This document shows positions 1 through 10,573 of a DNA stretch of 64,000 nucleotides, in pieces (within the stretch, counting starts at the first letter, position 1; each line of letters opens with the position of its first letter). Source of the DNA: Cyanophora paradoxa. Taxonomy: Eukaryota > Glaucocystophyceae > Cyanophorales > Cyanophoraceae. The DNA lies in assembly GCA_004431415.1 (NCBI GenBank), contig QPMI01000066.1:1-64000 (forward strand). The letters run 5' to 3'. The notes under the pieces are model-generated. The model did no database searches. It saw only the letters and a list, made by a program, of their open reading frames with translations, and was not told the DNA's origin. The position numbers were made by a program, and so were the translations under genes.

Positions 1-1130
1 CCCCTCATCACCGCCGCGGGATTCAACGTCGGCGTCCTCTGCATCGCGTGCGCGCATACCCCTCGACTTCCGCCCCCCCCCCCGACCCCCGGGGGGTACA
101 GGGACATGCAGCCCCGGGAGCTGAGCGCGGGGGACCGCGAGGTCCTCGCCAAGTACGCCGCCCAGGTCGTCCACGAGATGGAGCTCCGGTGCCCCCCCTT
201 GCCCCTCCCTTTTCCGTACCCCCTCCCTGTTTTTCCGACGCCGTACCCCCCGCAGGCTTGTGGCGAGGGAGCTCGACCGCAGGAGGGCCGAGCAGGAGGC
301 GAGGGCCCGGCGTGCTGGTTTCGCGCGCTCCTGCCGCGCTGAGGGGTACGCGTTTCTGTCCTCAGGTGCTGACGGCGCTCTCGCGGCGGGCGATGGAGCC
401 TGGCCTGGAGCCCGGGGCGATGGCCTCGGCCGCTGCCGCCGCCCTCCGCAGCCTCGTACCCCTCTGCGTTGACTACGTCGAGGTGGGTGTACCCCCTTCT
501 CCTCTCTTTCGGGCCCCCGCTGAGAAAGCGGACCCCGCAGGTATCGATCCGGGACCCCGAGGCCCCCGACGGGCGCTGGGCGGCCCGCGCCGCGGAGCAC
601 GCGCCCGAACTCAGCGCAGAGGCGCGCCGTATCCCCCCTCTTTCCGCCTCGTACCCCGCCCTGACTTCTTCCCCCCGCCCAGGACACGCTGCGGTCCCTC
701 GCGGAGGCGGCGGCCGAGCACGGGCGGCGCTGCGCGGAGCCGAACCCGGATCCCCGGGACGCCGCCGACGAGTTCTTCCCGGGGTGCGGGCCGGGCCTGG
801 CCGCCCGCCTGCGGGGCCTCGGGATCGTCCGGGGCGCCGCCCTCCCCGTCTTCGCCCCGGCCCCGGCCCCGGCGCCGGCCCCGGCCCCGGCTGTGGCGCC
901 CTCCTCGAATCCCCGGAAGCGCCCAGCTTCGGATATGGACGGGACCGGGCCCCACCGCCCCGTCTACGCGGTCCTCTCCGTCTACGCGGGGCGGAAGGCC
1001 GCGGGGGACCCAACATCGACGCCGCCCTCGGCGTGCGCGCTGCCGTCGAACAGCAGTCGGGCCTGGACGCCCCACGAGCGCGAGTTCCTCGACGCCGTCG
1101 GCACCCTCCTCGCTTCCTACTGCGGTCCGC

Positions 1131-1163
<33 letters not shown>

Positions 1164-4100
1164 CCCCGTCCTTCCCTTCTCTCACACATCCTTTCCCTCC
1201 GCAGAGCGGTGGGCGGCGGGTGTGCGCCTGCGGGCACTGGTGGCGGAGGCCGAGCGGCAGGCGGCCGCCCAGGCCGAGCTCACCCGCCAGCTCCGGGTAC
1301 GTTAAATTATTGAACCGAAAAGAAGCCGCCCGCCCTCGGTCCTGCTGAGCCGCTCCCCGTGCCTCGCAGGCAAAGGCAGAGGCGGAGCGGCGGCTCCTCC
1401 ACGCCTTCGACGGCCTCGTGCGCGCATTTGCAGTGCTGCGCAGTGCCTGCGGGCGGCTGTGCCGTGCCGGGGCAAGAGAGCAGCGGGGCCTGGACGGAGT
1501 GCGAGCCAGCTAGGATATAGCGGCGGCTTCCATCCCCCCAGGAGCCTCCCTCCTCCTTCTCTCAATAGAGCGGCGGGGCCTGGACGGAGTGCTAGCTATC
1601 CTCCATCTCTCTGGGGGCGGCGGCCTCATCTTTATCTGAGGCGGGGCGCGCAGACGGGCGTGGCGGTGGTGCTGGCCGACCCGGGCGGCCTCGTCGCCTA
1701 CGCCAACCGGTGCGCTTTGGCGCGGCGCGGGGCCGGCTGGGGCGGGGGGGGCCGGGTCGGGGAGCGCCGGCGGGGCGGGGCGGGGGGAGGGCCGGGGGTA
1801 CTTCTCTGGGAGGGGCTGGTACGTTAACGGGCCCGGGGCGGAACGGGCCCGGGGCGGGGCGGGCCGGAAAACCAGGAGAGAGAACAAGAACGCGCTTAAA
1901 CGTCACCGCAACGCGACTTCGCAACGCTGACGGGCCGGCCGCGTGCGCAGGAGCCTGGCGGGGGTCGTGGGGTGGGCCCCCGAGGAGGTGGTCGGCGCCC
2001 GCGCCGTCGACTTCCTCCTACCCCCTTCGGAGGTTTCGGCTTCCGGCCCGGCCCCGCTGGTCCGTCCGTCCCTCTGCCCGCCCCCGCCCCCGCTCCCCCT
2101 CGCCCCGCCTCGCCTCGCCCCGCTTCGTCCTTCTTCTGTTTGACGCCTGTTCTTCCGGTCTCGTTCAGGGCCTGCTGGGGCCGGGCGGGGCGAGGCGGGA
2201 GGAGGTCGCCGCCATCGAGGCCGCCCTACGGGTATGCGGCTCCGCGCCCCCCCCCCCCCCCCCCTCCTCCCCCCTCCCCCCGCGACCCGCGCCCTCTTCC
2301 CGAGCCGCCGCTAAATTTAGATTTTTCGCAGGTCCGGGGCCGGTACGAGGGGGAGATCCTCGCGTACCGGCGGGACGGCTCCACCTTCTGGGCGTGCGCC
2401 CCGTACCCCCCCTCCTCCTTCCCCCCCCTCCCCCCCCAAGCCCGACCCCGGTTCCCCAGGGGCGTGGTCCTGAGCGCGCTGGCGGGCCCGGGGGGAGGAG
2501 CCCCCGAGAGCTACTGCCTGCTCCTCCGCGGTGCGCTGTACCCCCCTTCCCTTCTTCCCCCCCCCCCCTTAACGTGCGGCCGGCAGACGCTACGGCGCGG
2601 AAGGAGCAGGAGGAGGAGCTGCGGAGGGCGAAGCGGGAGGCCGAGGCCGCCGCCGAGGCCAAGACCGCCTGTCCGCTCCCGTACCCCTCCCCACCGTTAA
2701 AACCCCCGCCGACCCCTCCGACCCTTCTTTCCGTTCGCCGCAGTCGTCTCCAACTGCTCGCACGAGATCCGTGCGCCCTCCCTCCTTCCCTCCCCTCCCT
2801 CCTACCCTCGCCCTCCTTATCCGTCCGCCAGGCACGCCGCTGCACGGGATCGTGGCCTCGTGCGGCCTGCTCCTGGACGAGCCGGACTCGACCCTCACCG
2901 CCGAGCAGCGGGTCCGGCCGCCCCCGCCCGCCCCCTTCTTCTTCTTCCTAGCGCAGCCCAGCCCAGCTCTTGCCCGGCTGCACGATTCGTCTAGTGTCGC
3001 TCACTCTAGCTCTATAAGCCTATCTCTAGCCCGCTCGCTCCTTGTCTCCGCCCATCCCGTCCTCTGCGTTGCTCACGTCGCTCACCTGAGAGCAGGACAT
3101 CGCGGACACGATCCGGCAGTGCTCGGAGACGCTCCTCACGCTGGTGCGCACGGCGCCCTACCCCGCGTCCGAGCCCAGCCTTCGACACGCGAGCCGTGCC
3201 GAGCCGAGCTGAGGGTGCCCCGCCCCGCGCCTGCCGCATTAGATCAACGACATCCTGGACTGGTCCAAGCTGAACGCCCACAAGGTGCGCCGGGGGCGCC
3301 CGTCCGTCCTCCGCCCCAGCGCCGGCCCCACCGCGGCGCCCTTCAACAGCGACGGCGGGGGCCCGGGGCGTGCTCAGTGCTCACCCTCGGCTTGGCGCAG
3401 GTGGCGATCCGGCCGGCGCCCTTCGACCTGTGGCGCACCCTCGCCACGTCCATGGAGGTCCCCCTTCCCCCTCCGGAGCCTTCCTCGGGCCTCCTCCGGC
3501 CTTGGGTCGACCCCTTGCGCGCAGGTCCTGGCGCCCCGCACGGGCCCCGCCCTCGACCTTGCCTTCTGCGTCGACCCGTCCGCCCCGCCCCGCCCCCTTC
3601 AGGCCCTTCACTCGACTGTCTTCTTACGCGCTTGCTTGCTTGCTTGCTTCCATCGCGCAGGGCCGTGCCCCGCTTCCTCGTCGCCGACGACTCCCGCATC
3701 CGCCAGGCCCGCCCCGCCCCGCCCCGCCCCGCCCCGCCCCGCCCCGCCCCGCGGCCCCTGTCCCGTGCCTCCCCCAACTAACTACTAACGCCGCCGCAGG
3801 TCCTCATCAACCTCATCGGCAACGCGCGCCCCGCCCCGCCCCGCCCCGCCCCGCCCCGCCTTCGACGAACCTTCGGCGCGCGCAGGGCCTGAAGTTCACG
3901 GAGAGGGGCCACGTCCTCCTCCGTGTCTCCTGCCGCCGCCTCCTCCAGCCCGCCGCCCCCGACGTGCGCCCGGCCTGTCGTCGGGTCGCGGCCGGTTTCG
4001 ACGGCGGCGCAGGGCGCGGGCGCGGAGCCGGGGCCGGGGGCGGGCGGGGCGGCGGGGCCCCCCTTCCTGCCGGGGGAGCGCCTGGTCGTCCAGTTCGATG

Positions 4101-6258
4101 TGGAGGACACGGGTGCGCGCGCCCCGCGGGCCCGCCCCGCCCCGCCCCCCTCCCGCTCGCTCGAGCCCGCGCAGGCGTGGGCATCGCCGAGGAGTCCTGC
4201 ACGAAGCTCTTCGAGCCGTTCTTCCAGGCGCGCCCGTGCCCCCCCGCCCCGGCCCCGCCCCGCCCCAAGGGCCGAGCAGCCGAGCAGCTGACCCGCTCAG
4301 CTGACCCAGATCGACGGGTCGTTCACGCGGCGGCACCAGCAGGGCACCGGCCTCGGGCTCTCCATCTCGAGGGAGCTGGCGGCCTGCATGGGCGGCGGCA
4401 TCTCCCTCGCCTCCCAGGTGCTTGCTCCCCCCCCTTTCCGCTTTGTGAAGAATGAATCTTCGTCCCTGGGCTGACGGCCGGCCTCGGCTCGCCTCGGGGG
4501 GCAGGCGGGGCGCGGGAGCACGTTCACGTTCACGCTGGAGGCGGAGGTCAGCGCCCCGCCGCCCGAGCGCCCCGGCGGCGACTCCCTCGCCGCCTCCGCC
4601 CCGCTCCTCGCCGGCCGGTGCGCTCGCTCCGCCATCACGGGTCCCCCTTCTCCTCCCCTTGCCCTCGCTAACGAACGCCGCTCCGCTCCGCCCTGCTCGA
4701 AGGCGGCTGCTGGTGGTGGACGGGGCGCCGGCGAACTGCGCGATGGCAGAGTCCGTCGCCCGCGGCCTCCGCGCCGACTGCCGGTGCCGCGCCCGCCCCG
4801 CCCCGCCCCGCCCCGCCAGTCTAGATCAATCCACTCTATCTAGCGTAGAACCGACCGTCTGATCTTCCGTCCGCGCGCACAGGGCGGTCGCGACGCTGGC
4901 AGAGGCCGTGGCGGAGGCGGAGCGGCAGCGCCCGGAGGCCGCCCTCGTCGCCTCGGCCGCCGCCGCCGCCGACCCCGCCTCCTTCGCCCGACTGCAGGCC
5001 CGCCGCGCCCGCCCGCCCGCCCGTCTGATCCGTCTGATCTGATTTGATCCGCTCGCTTGCTCGTTCGCAGGAGATGCGGGTGCCGGTGGCGCTGGTCACG
5101 ACGCCCTCGCAGAGCGCGCAGGGCCCGCCGCGCCCCGCCGCCGGCGCCCCCGGCGGCCCCGCCCCCCTCGTCGTCCACCGGCCCGTCACCCACTTCAAGG
5201 TCAGATCTGATCTGATCTGATCCGACCTGATCCGATCCGGGCCGGTCTGATCTGACCCCGGCCGCCCGGCAGCTCGCCTCGGCGGCGGCGGCGCTCGTCT
5301 CGTCGGCGCTGGGGGCGTCGGTCCCTGCGAGCCCCTCGCTGGCGCCGGCGGCGGGGGCGTCCCCCTGCCCCCCGCTGGGCCTCGACCCCGCCGCCCCGCG
5401 CCTCTCCGTCCTCGTCGCCGAGGACAACCGTACGTCGGTACCCCCCCCCTCTTCTCCCCCCTCCCCCTGACCTCCCCGGGCAGCGGTGAACCAGCGGGTG
5501 GCGAAGAAGCTGCTGAGCATCCTCGGCTGCGACGCCGACATCGCCGCCGACGGTGAAGCCTCCCCTCCTGCTGAGCCTCGGCCGCTCACTAAGAGCCGGC
5601 GCCGCGGCCCTCCCTCGCGCAGGCGTGGAGGCGGTCGCGAAGTGCGAGGCGCGCGAGTACGACGTCGTCCTCATGGGTCCGCCCGCCCCGCCCAGCTTAG
5701 ATAGCCCCGCCCCGCCCCGCCCGCCCCTGAGCGAACATTCGCCTCAGACCTCATGATGCCCCGCATGAGCGGCCTGGTCCGTCCCACCCTGATCCTGATC
5801 CCTCTCGAGCGGGCTCACGGGCGCGGCAGGAGGCGTGCGGGCGGATCCTGTCGAGCGGGGCGGTGCGGCGGAAGCCGGCGGTGGTCGCCCTCACCGCCAA
5901 CGTCGAACGCGAGGTCATAGAGCAGTGCAAGGCCCGCCCCGTAGCCCCGCCCCTCCCCGCCCCGGGGCCCCTCCCCGGGGCCCCTCCCCGGGGCCCCCGC
6001 GGCCCGTCCCCTAGAGACCGACGCCCGGCACGGCGAGCACGGCGCGGGTCTCTGCTGACTGATTGCGGGGGGGCGCAGGCGGCGGGGATGCGCCTCTGCA
6101 TCGCCAAGCCCTTCCAGAAGAGGTCCGCTCGCCCGCCCGCCCGGCCGCCCGCGCCCGCGCCTAGGGCCGCCCCTGACGCCGGCCTGCCCTCCGCGCGCCC
6201 TCCGCCCCGCAGCGACCTCGTCTCCGTCCTCAGCCTCGTCGCCTCCGGCCGCCTCTGA
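1..6258 (+). CDS. Hybrid sensor histidine kinase, GAF-GAF-PAS-HisKA-HATPase-REC-REC (5' partial)
   Basis: About 25 short exons give one continuous protein. In order: the end of a GAF domain (1-188, LCIADMQPRELSAGDREVL across intron 48-101), a second GAF-like domain (about 364-1131, ending WTPHEREFLDAVG), a coiled coil (1204-1417), a PAS domain (about 1651-2640, VVLADPGGLVAYANR), then the kinase core. The H-box SNCSHEIRTPLHGI has its phospho-acceptor His at 2761-2763. The N-box LINLIGNGLKFTE, G1 box EDTGVGI and G2 box GTGLGLSIS are intact, so the kinase should be active. A first receiver (4703-5300) is degenerate: VVDGAPANC in place of an acidic pair, and no phospho-Asp. The second (about 5380-6255) is canonical: VAEDN, phospho-Asp in VLMDLMMPRMSG (codon split by intron 5677-5747) and Lys in CIAKPF. 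No transmembrane segment is seen in this part. It is a cytosolic two-component signalling protein in type; the ligand is unknown. The N-terminus lies before the window. At least five introns use GC donors. Confidence 0.9.
3707..3799 (+). other. GC-AG intron within the HATPase domain
   Basis: The donor is CAG|GCCCGCCCC and the acceptor GCCGCAG, with a CTAAC-like branch site just upstream. Splicing here joins DSRIRQ to VLINLIGN exactly as conserved in histidine kinases; the only in-frame GT alternative would insert 16 residues. Other GC-donor introns in this gene fixed by conserved spacing are 3824-3885 (LIGN|GLKFTE), 4228-4300 (EPFFQ|LTQIDG), 4998-5070 and 5932-6078 (QCK|AAGMRLC). The intron body is largely CCCCG pentamers. 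Confidence 0.8.
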
Positions 6259-6654
6259 CCGCGACTTGCCCCCGTCGCCAGCCTTGCTTCTTTCTTTCTT
6301 TCTCTCCTTGAAACTTGCTTGCGGCGGCACTCGGTTCCGGTCCGACTGTCATCTGCGGCTGGCCCAGTGGTGCCTCGCCGCTTGACTAGGTTTTTCTGAC
6401 GAACTTCTCCTTTTCCTCTTCGGTGTCAGCTTCTAATAGCTTCTGTGCCACGCGCACGTTGCGAACCTCGCAGCTTCAGGCTTGCGACTGCAATTTTCAA
6501 GTTTTGTAGAACAGCAGCTAGAGATTCAATGAATCCCGGCCCTCTGATTCCCGGGTCCTTTTCAAGTTTCAACCGTGAACACGTTTTGAGACCGAATTAA
6601 GCCTATAGCTATAGCTAGCTTATAGAATTCGAAATTGGCTTCCGAAGTTCGAGC
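6259..6654. other. 3' flank of the histidine kinase
   Basis: No coding signal. A short TTTC run lies at about 6290-6305, and the GC content falls sharply compared with the gene. Confidence 0.5.
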
Positions 6655-7260
6655 ATCGGATCAATTTACTAGGGGCCCGGCCGCGTTTTGGCGCGCCGGG
6701 GGTGCAAGGGGGGAACCGGGATCTAATGAAAGAGTCGTAGTGGCACGGACATGCACGGGGCAGATCTAGATCGACCCCGGCCCAGCGCGCGCGGCAGGTT
6801 GAAGTGTAAAGGTACACACAGAGTTATATGATTGAAAAAAAGATTGTATAAAGGCCAGATTCAGCGCACTGTATATGAAAGATTGTTCTGGAGGCCTACT
6901 GCTCACCCTGAACAGCTGGCGAAAAGATGATGGTGCTGTCTGCAGAGGGCTCGCCGTAAACATAGGCGATCCAAGCCTTCTGGAGGGGGTCGGGGCGGAA
7001 GTCGAACATGGGGGTGAGCGGCAGCCAGCGGCGCCGGTCCTGAAGAGAGCCGTCCTGCGAGAGCATGGTGAGGCGGCCCGCCGCCTCGAGCGCCCGCAGA
7101 GCCACGCGGCTGGCGCGCTGCTCGCTCCCGCCGCGCATCTGGTAGACAAGGTCTTGAATTTCGATATCCGCGAGGCCGGCGTCACGGAGGCGCTTGAGGA
7201 CTCCCATGTGGAAGACTGCGCACGCACTCCTAGCCTCCAGGGTTCGCAGCGACGCCAAAC
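6655..7260 (-). repeat. Inverted-repeat arm A: repeat-borne ORF segment
   Basis: Reading the minus strand, a roughly 100-codon frame begins at a splice-like acceptor and runs MGVLKRLRDAGLADIEIQDL to IAYVYGEPSADS, stopping near 6896. The block matches 23160-23620 in opposite orientation: over an 86-residue overlap I count 4 amino-acid differences. Homology continues beyond the stop to about 6655 (both copies keep a YDSFIRSRFPPC-like stretch), and the other copy has lost about 130 bp around the stop. I do not recognise the protein. It may be part of a mobile or multicopy element, or a gene fragment carried by one. Confidence 0.6.
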
Positions 7261-8129
7261 GGCGGTTGAAATGTAATCTGGGGGGGACCCTAGTCGCGTG
7301 CTGATATCAGTATGTTTTACTGGATTGCAGAGCCGGCAATAGTGCACTTGAGAGTAAAACCGAGAGCCAGGAATTCCGCCTGCGGAGACGTTTGCTTCAA
7401 GTTGAGGACGACCCTGCAAGCCGCTTTATGAGAAACGTTGTGTAAACACAGCGTGCATGCATGCAACCGACGTTGCTTGGGACGCCGCACCCGTAATTTG
7501 CTTTCATGACGTCGACTGCGGACGTGCCGGTAGAGATGTTTGCGCCTACAGAAATGATTGCGCGCCGCGGCTGGGCAAAGAAGGCAAAGCCCGCCGTTGC
7601 AAGCCCCAGTGCTGCAACGCTCTACTACTAGGCTAACTGTATGCTCTCGCCTTCAACGATGCCTTCAGGCAGCTCTGCAGCAGCTTTGCGCCCTCGTCGC
7701 ATGTTAGCTTTCTCTTGTTGGCTGCTGAGGCGCTTTCTCTTGCCGAAGCTCAGTTCACGCCCGGATTCTCGCGATCGTGCACGCAATGATCTCGCTTACT
7801 CACTGTTCACGCGCTGCAGCTGCACACGCGCCGCTCTTTGTTATTCGCAACTCGAACGCTCGCGATCGGTTTGCCGCTGATGCGCTCGCAAGAGCTGGCC
7901 AGCTCGCAAGACCGCCCGGCGCGAAGGGACAGCGGCCGGGGCGCCAACGTTAACGAGGTCGGCGCAGCGATGCGGCTGCGAGCAGAGGCTGGATCGCGAG
8001 GAAAAGCTACGCGGTACGGGCCAATATTTAATCCGGCCCACGGGCTGCGCGTGCTTCGGTGCACATGCCATGATGCTGCGGTGCAAGCTTGATGCAGTCA
8101 AAAGTAGATCAGGCGGCACGGGTACCGTG
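7261..8129. other. Non-coding stretch inside arm A
   Basis: Lower GC than the genes, rich in CATGCATG- and GCATGC-like palindromes. Open frames are short and inconsistent, and no gene is supported. Confidence 0.4.
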
Positions 8130-8555
8130 TGGCGTACGCGGCGCACTGCGAGGAAGTGGAAATCCAGAGGAGATCGAGCAAGACAGCTAGGGAGAATTTT
8201 TAAGTAATTCCGTGCGGCGTACGCGGCGCAGTGCGAGGAAGTGGAAATCTAGAGGAGATCGAGCAAGACAGCTAGGGAGAAGTGGTTCCATGCAGAACCG
8301 CGCAACGAAGAGCAAGGCGTACGCGACGCACTGCGAGGAAGCCGAAATCTACAGGAGACAGCTAGCTATAGGGAGAACTGGTTCCATGTAGAACCGCGGA
8401 AGGAATTCGAAGACCGGAATGAGAGAGAAGTTGGTTTCCAGGCTTCAAGTCGAGGAAAACTGGTCTTCGCTAGAACCGCGGAAGGAATTCGAAGATCGGA
8501 ATGAGAGAGAAGTTGGTTTCCAGGCTTCAAGTCAAGGAAAACTGGTCTTCGCCCT
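8130..8555. repeat. Minisatellites of arm A
   Basis: Two successive direct-repeat sets. The first has about three copies (starting near 8132, 8214 and 8315) containing GGCGTACGCGGCGCACTGCG and GACAGCTAGGGAGAA. The second has two copies (8391 and 8473, period about 82) containing CCGCGGAAGGAATTCGAAGA. The first set is related, in reverse orientation, to the 86-bp repeats at 22772-22990. Confidence 0.7.
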
Positions 8556-8559
8556 CGAA

Positions 8560-8720
8560 AACCTTTTTTTGCATGGACGGCCGCAGCGACAAACACGTGT
8601 CGCTGCAACCGAATTTCGGCCCATTTTTTTCCCGCGTTGCAAACTGGACCTCGAAAACGGCCTCATAGAAGAATTTTGGCTGAAGCGAGGGAACGGGAAG
8701 CAAGGGGGTCCCCTTCCCCC
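8560..8720 (+). repeat. Conserved terminal block of arm A
   Basis: The segment containing GCAAACTGGACCTCGAAAAC and GAATTTTGGCTGAAGCGAGG recurs, reverse-complemented, at 22436-22610, including a stretch of about 70 bp with no mismatch that I can find. It is the innermost block of the inverted repeat. Confidence 0.75.
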
Positions 8721-8899
8721 CTTGCAATAATTTGTTTTTCAACGGTAGTGCTGCGACAGCCCAACGAATTCGAAAGCTGCGCGCGCGCGCGCATGCATAT
8801 GCGACAGCCTGCGAGCCTGCGACGTCGACTCATCGATACGAGGCTGCGCGCATCATGGCATGCGAGCCTGCATGCATGCGCAGTTGCATACTACGGTCT

Positions 8900-10161
8900 A
8901 GACTCTAGATCTGCGTGAGCTCCGTGTCATCTGATCCGGCGCCACCCGACCTTTCTCCTACTTCGCTGCCCTCTCTTCGGCGCCGGCAGCGATCCCCGTC
9001 ACCTGCTCGCGGCCCTTCCCCTGCCTCCGACCCTTCCTCGGCCCCCTCCTCGCCTCTTCCGTCTCGTCGGCCCCCGCCGCATTCCCGTCGGCGGATCTCT
9101 CGATCGACCCTGGACTCTCCGCCTGCCACTGTCTGCGGGGTACCTCCGCCGCCGTGTTCGGCGCCGGCTGTCAGTACTTTGCTCGGTAGCTCCCCCGTTG
9201 TGGCTCCTCGGGGGCCTCTTCGTCGTCGTCGTTCGCTGGGTTCCGGCTCCGGGTCAGATTTCTCGCCGGGCTTACCTTCTCCTGGCTCTGCTCCTGGGCC
9301 CTCAGCTCCGGGACCGGCTTCCCCGATCTCCTCCCGGACCGGACTCGTGGTCGTACCCGTCGCCGGCTTGCCGAGCCTGCGGCTCCTTCTCCTTCCCCCC
9401 GGCAGTTTGCCGGGCCGGACCCTCCGGCCTTTGTTCTTGATACCGGACTGCCGCCTTTGCCTTCGTCTTCTGCTTCGCTGGTCGCGATCGTATCCCGCCG
9501 GCGCCGGCGTACTTCTTCGTCTTCTAGTTTAGTTCGGTCTGGTTCGGATTCTGATCGTAGTGTTGATGCTCGAGTTAGTTTCAATACTAGCTATAGTCCT
9601 CGTGCTCGACCTGTTGTTCGCCGTCGTTTGCAGTTCGATATCGATTGCCCGCCTCGACCCCGGCCGGCTTTAGTGATTCCTTTGAATGTCCTTTTGCCTG
9701 CTCTTGATCCGCCTGCTCCGCCTCCTGTGTCCTCCTCGACCTCGTGCCGTAGCTCTGCCCTTTCGCATCGTCCTGCTTCGCCTCCGCCTCCATGTCGTCT
9801 TGTTGTTCCTCTTACTTGTCTTCTTCCTGTTATTTATCTTTCTCAATTTTGTCCCCCGCTTCTTAGTGATGTAATTCCTTCTGATATTGATGGTATCTCT
9901 AGCTCTGGCTTTTCTTCGTGTCAGTTATCCTCTGTCCCTACATCTGCTCGATTTATCGTCTCGAGCTCTTCTCGCTATCGATCTGTCTCGAGCTCTGTGT
10001 CTTTCCTTTTTTATTGTCGATTTTGGCTCTTTGTCTTATCTTTCTTCGTGCTCTTGTCTTAGTTATTTTGCTTTTTTGTCTTTATGCCCCCTGGGCAGCC
10101 CCCGCAGTGCTGGTGTCTACCACTGTCTAGAGACTGTGGCCGGTAATTCACCAAAAAAAAA
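8900..10161 (+). other. Compositionally foreign, pyrimidine-rich ORF region (possible decayed retroelement)
   Basis: Two overlapping open frames (8915-9532 and about 9190-10062) read as one Ser/Pro/Arg-rich product with a frame change near 9330-9400. In 9500-10060 third codon positions are T-rich (GAT CGT AGT GTT GAT GCT), unlike the G/C-ending codons of every other gene here. Residue segments such as RSGSDSDRSVDARVSFN look protein-like rather than random. A run of nine A at about 10153-10161 follows. A gag- or ORF1-like remnant of a retroelement is possible, but no diagnostic domain (zinc knuckle, RT, integrase) is visible. Strand and function are inferred. Confidence 0.35.
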
Positions 10162-10573
10162 TAGATCTGCGATCAAATTCGCTTTCTGCATCATGATCAT
10201 ATATAGTATGCAATGCTATGCATGCGTATATATACGTAGCGTAGGTAGGGTACGTCACCGCGCGCAGCCTTATATATTAGGACCCGGACCAATCCGCGTC
10301 GACCCGGGGCCGACGGGGGCCCATTCTGGGCTGGGGTACACGTCACGGTTGCGTGTCGTGGAGGCTCGGCGAGGCCTGACTGTCGCATCTGCAAGGGCAG
10401 GGTTCAGCGCAGCAGCACGGCAGCCGTTCTCGCCGCTCAGCCGGAGGTTTGCCCGCGGCTGCAGCGTCATGGGCCCGGTCGAAACGTCTTCGCGCGGTCT
10501 GCGTGGATTTGTCGAGGGCTGAAGTCTACGGGACCTCTCGTAGGACCGCAGCAACGGACCACAAGCTCGCGAG
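10162..10573. promoter_or_regulatory. 5' region of the channel gene
   Basis: The AT-rich part at 10162-10280 has TATATATACG and TATATATTAGG elements about 300-400 bp before the proposed ATG; GC-rich sequence follows. Promoter function is inferred from position only. Confidence 0.3.

Noticed and set aside
9171-9584. Minus-strand charged ORF opposite the T-rich region
   Set aside because: Codon periodicity favours the plus strand; the charged composition is simply the complement of a pyrimidine-rich strand.
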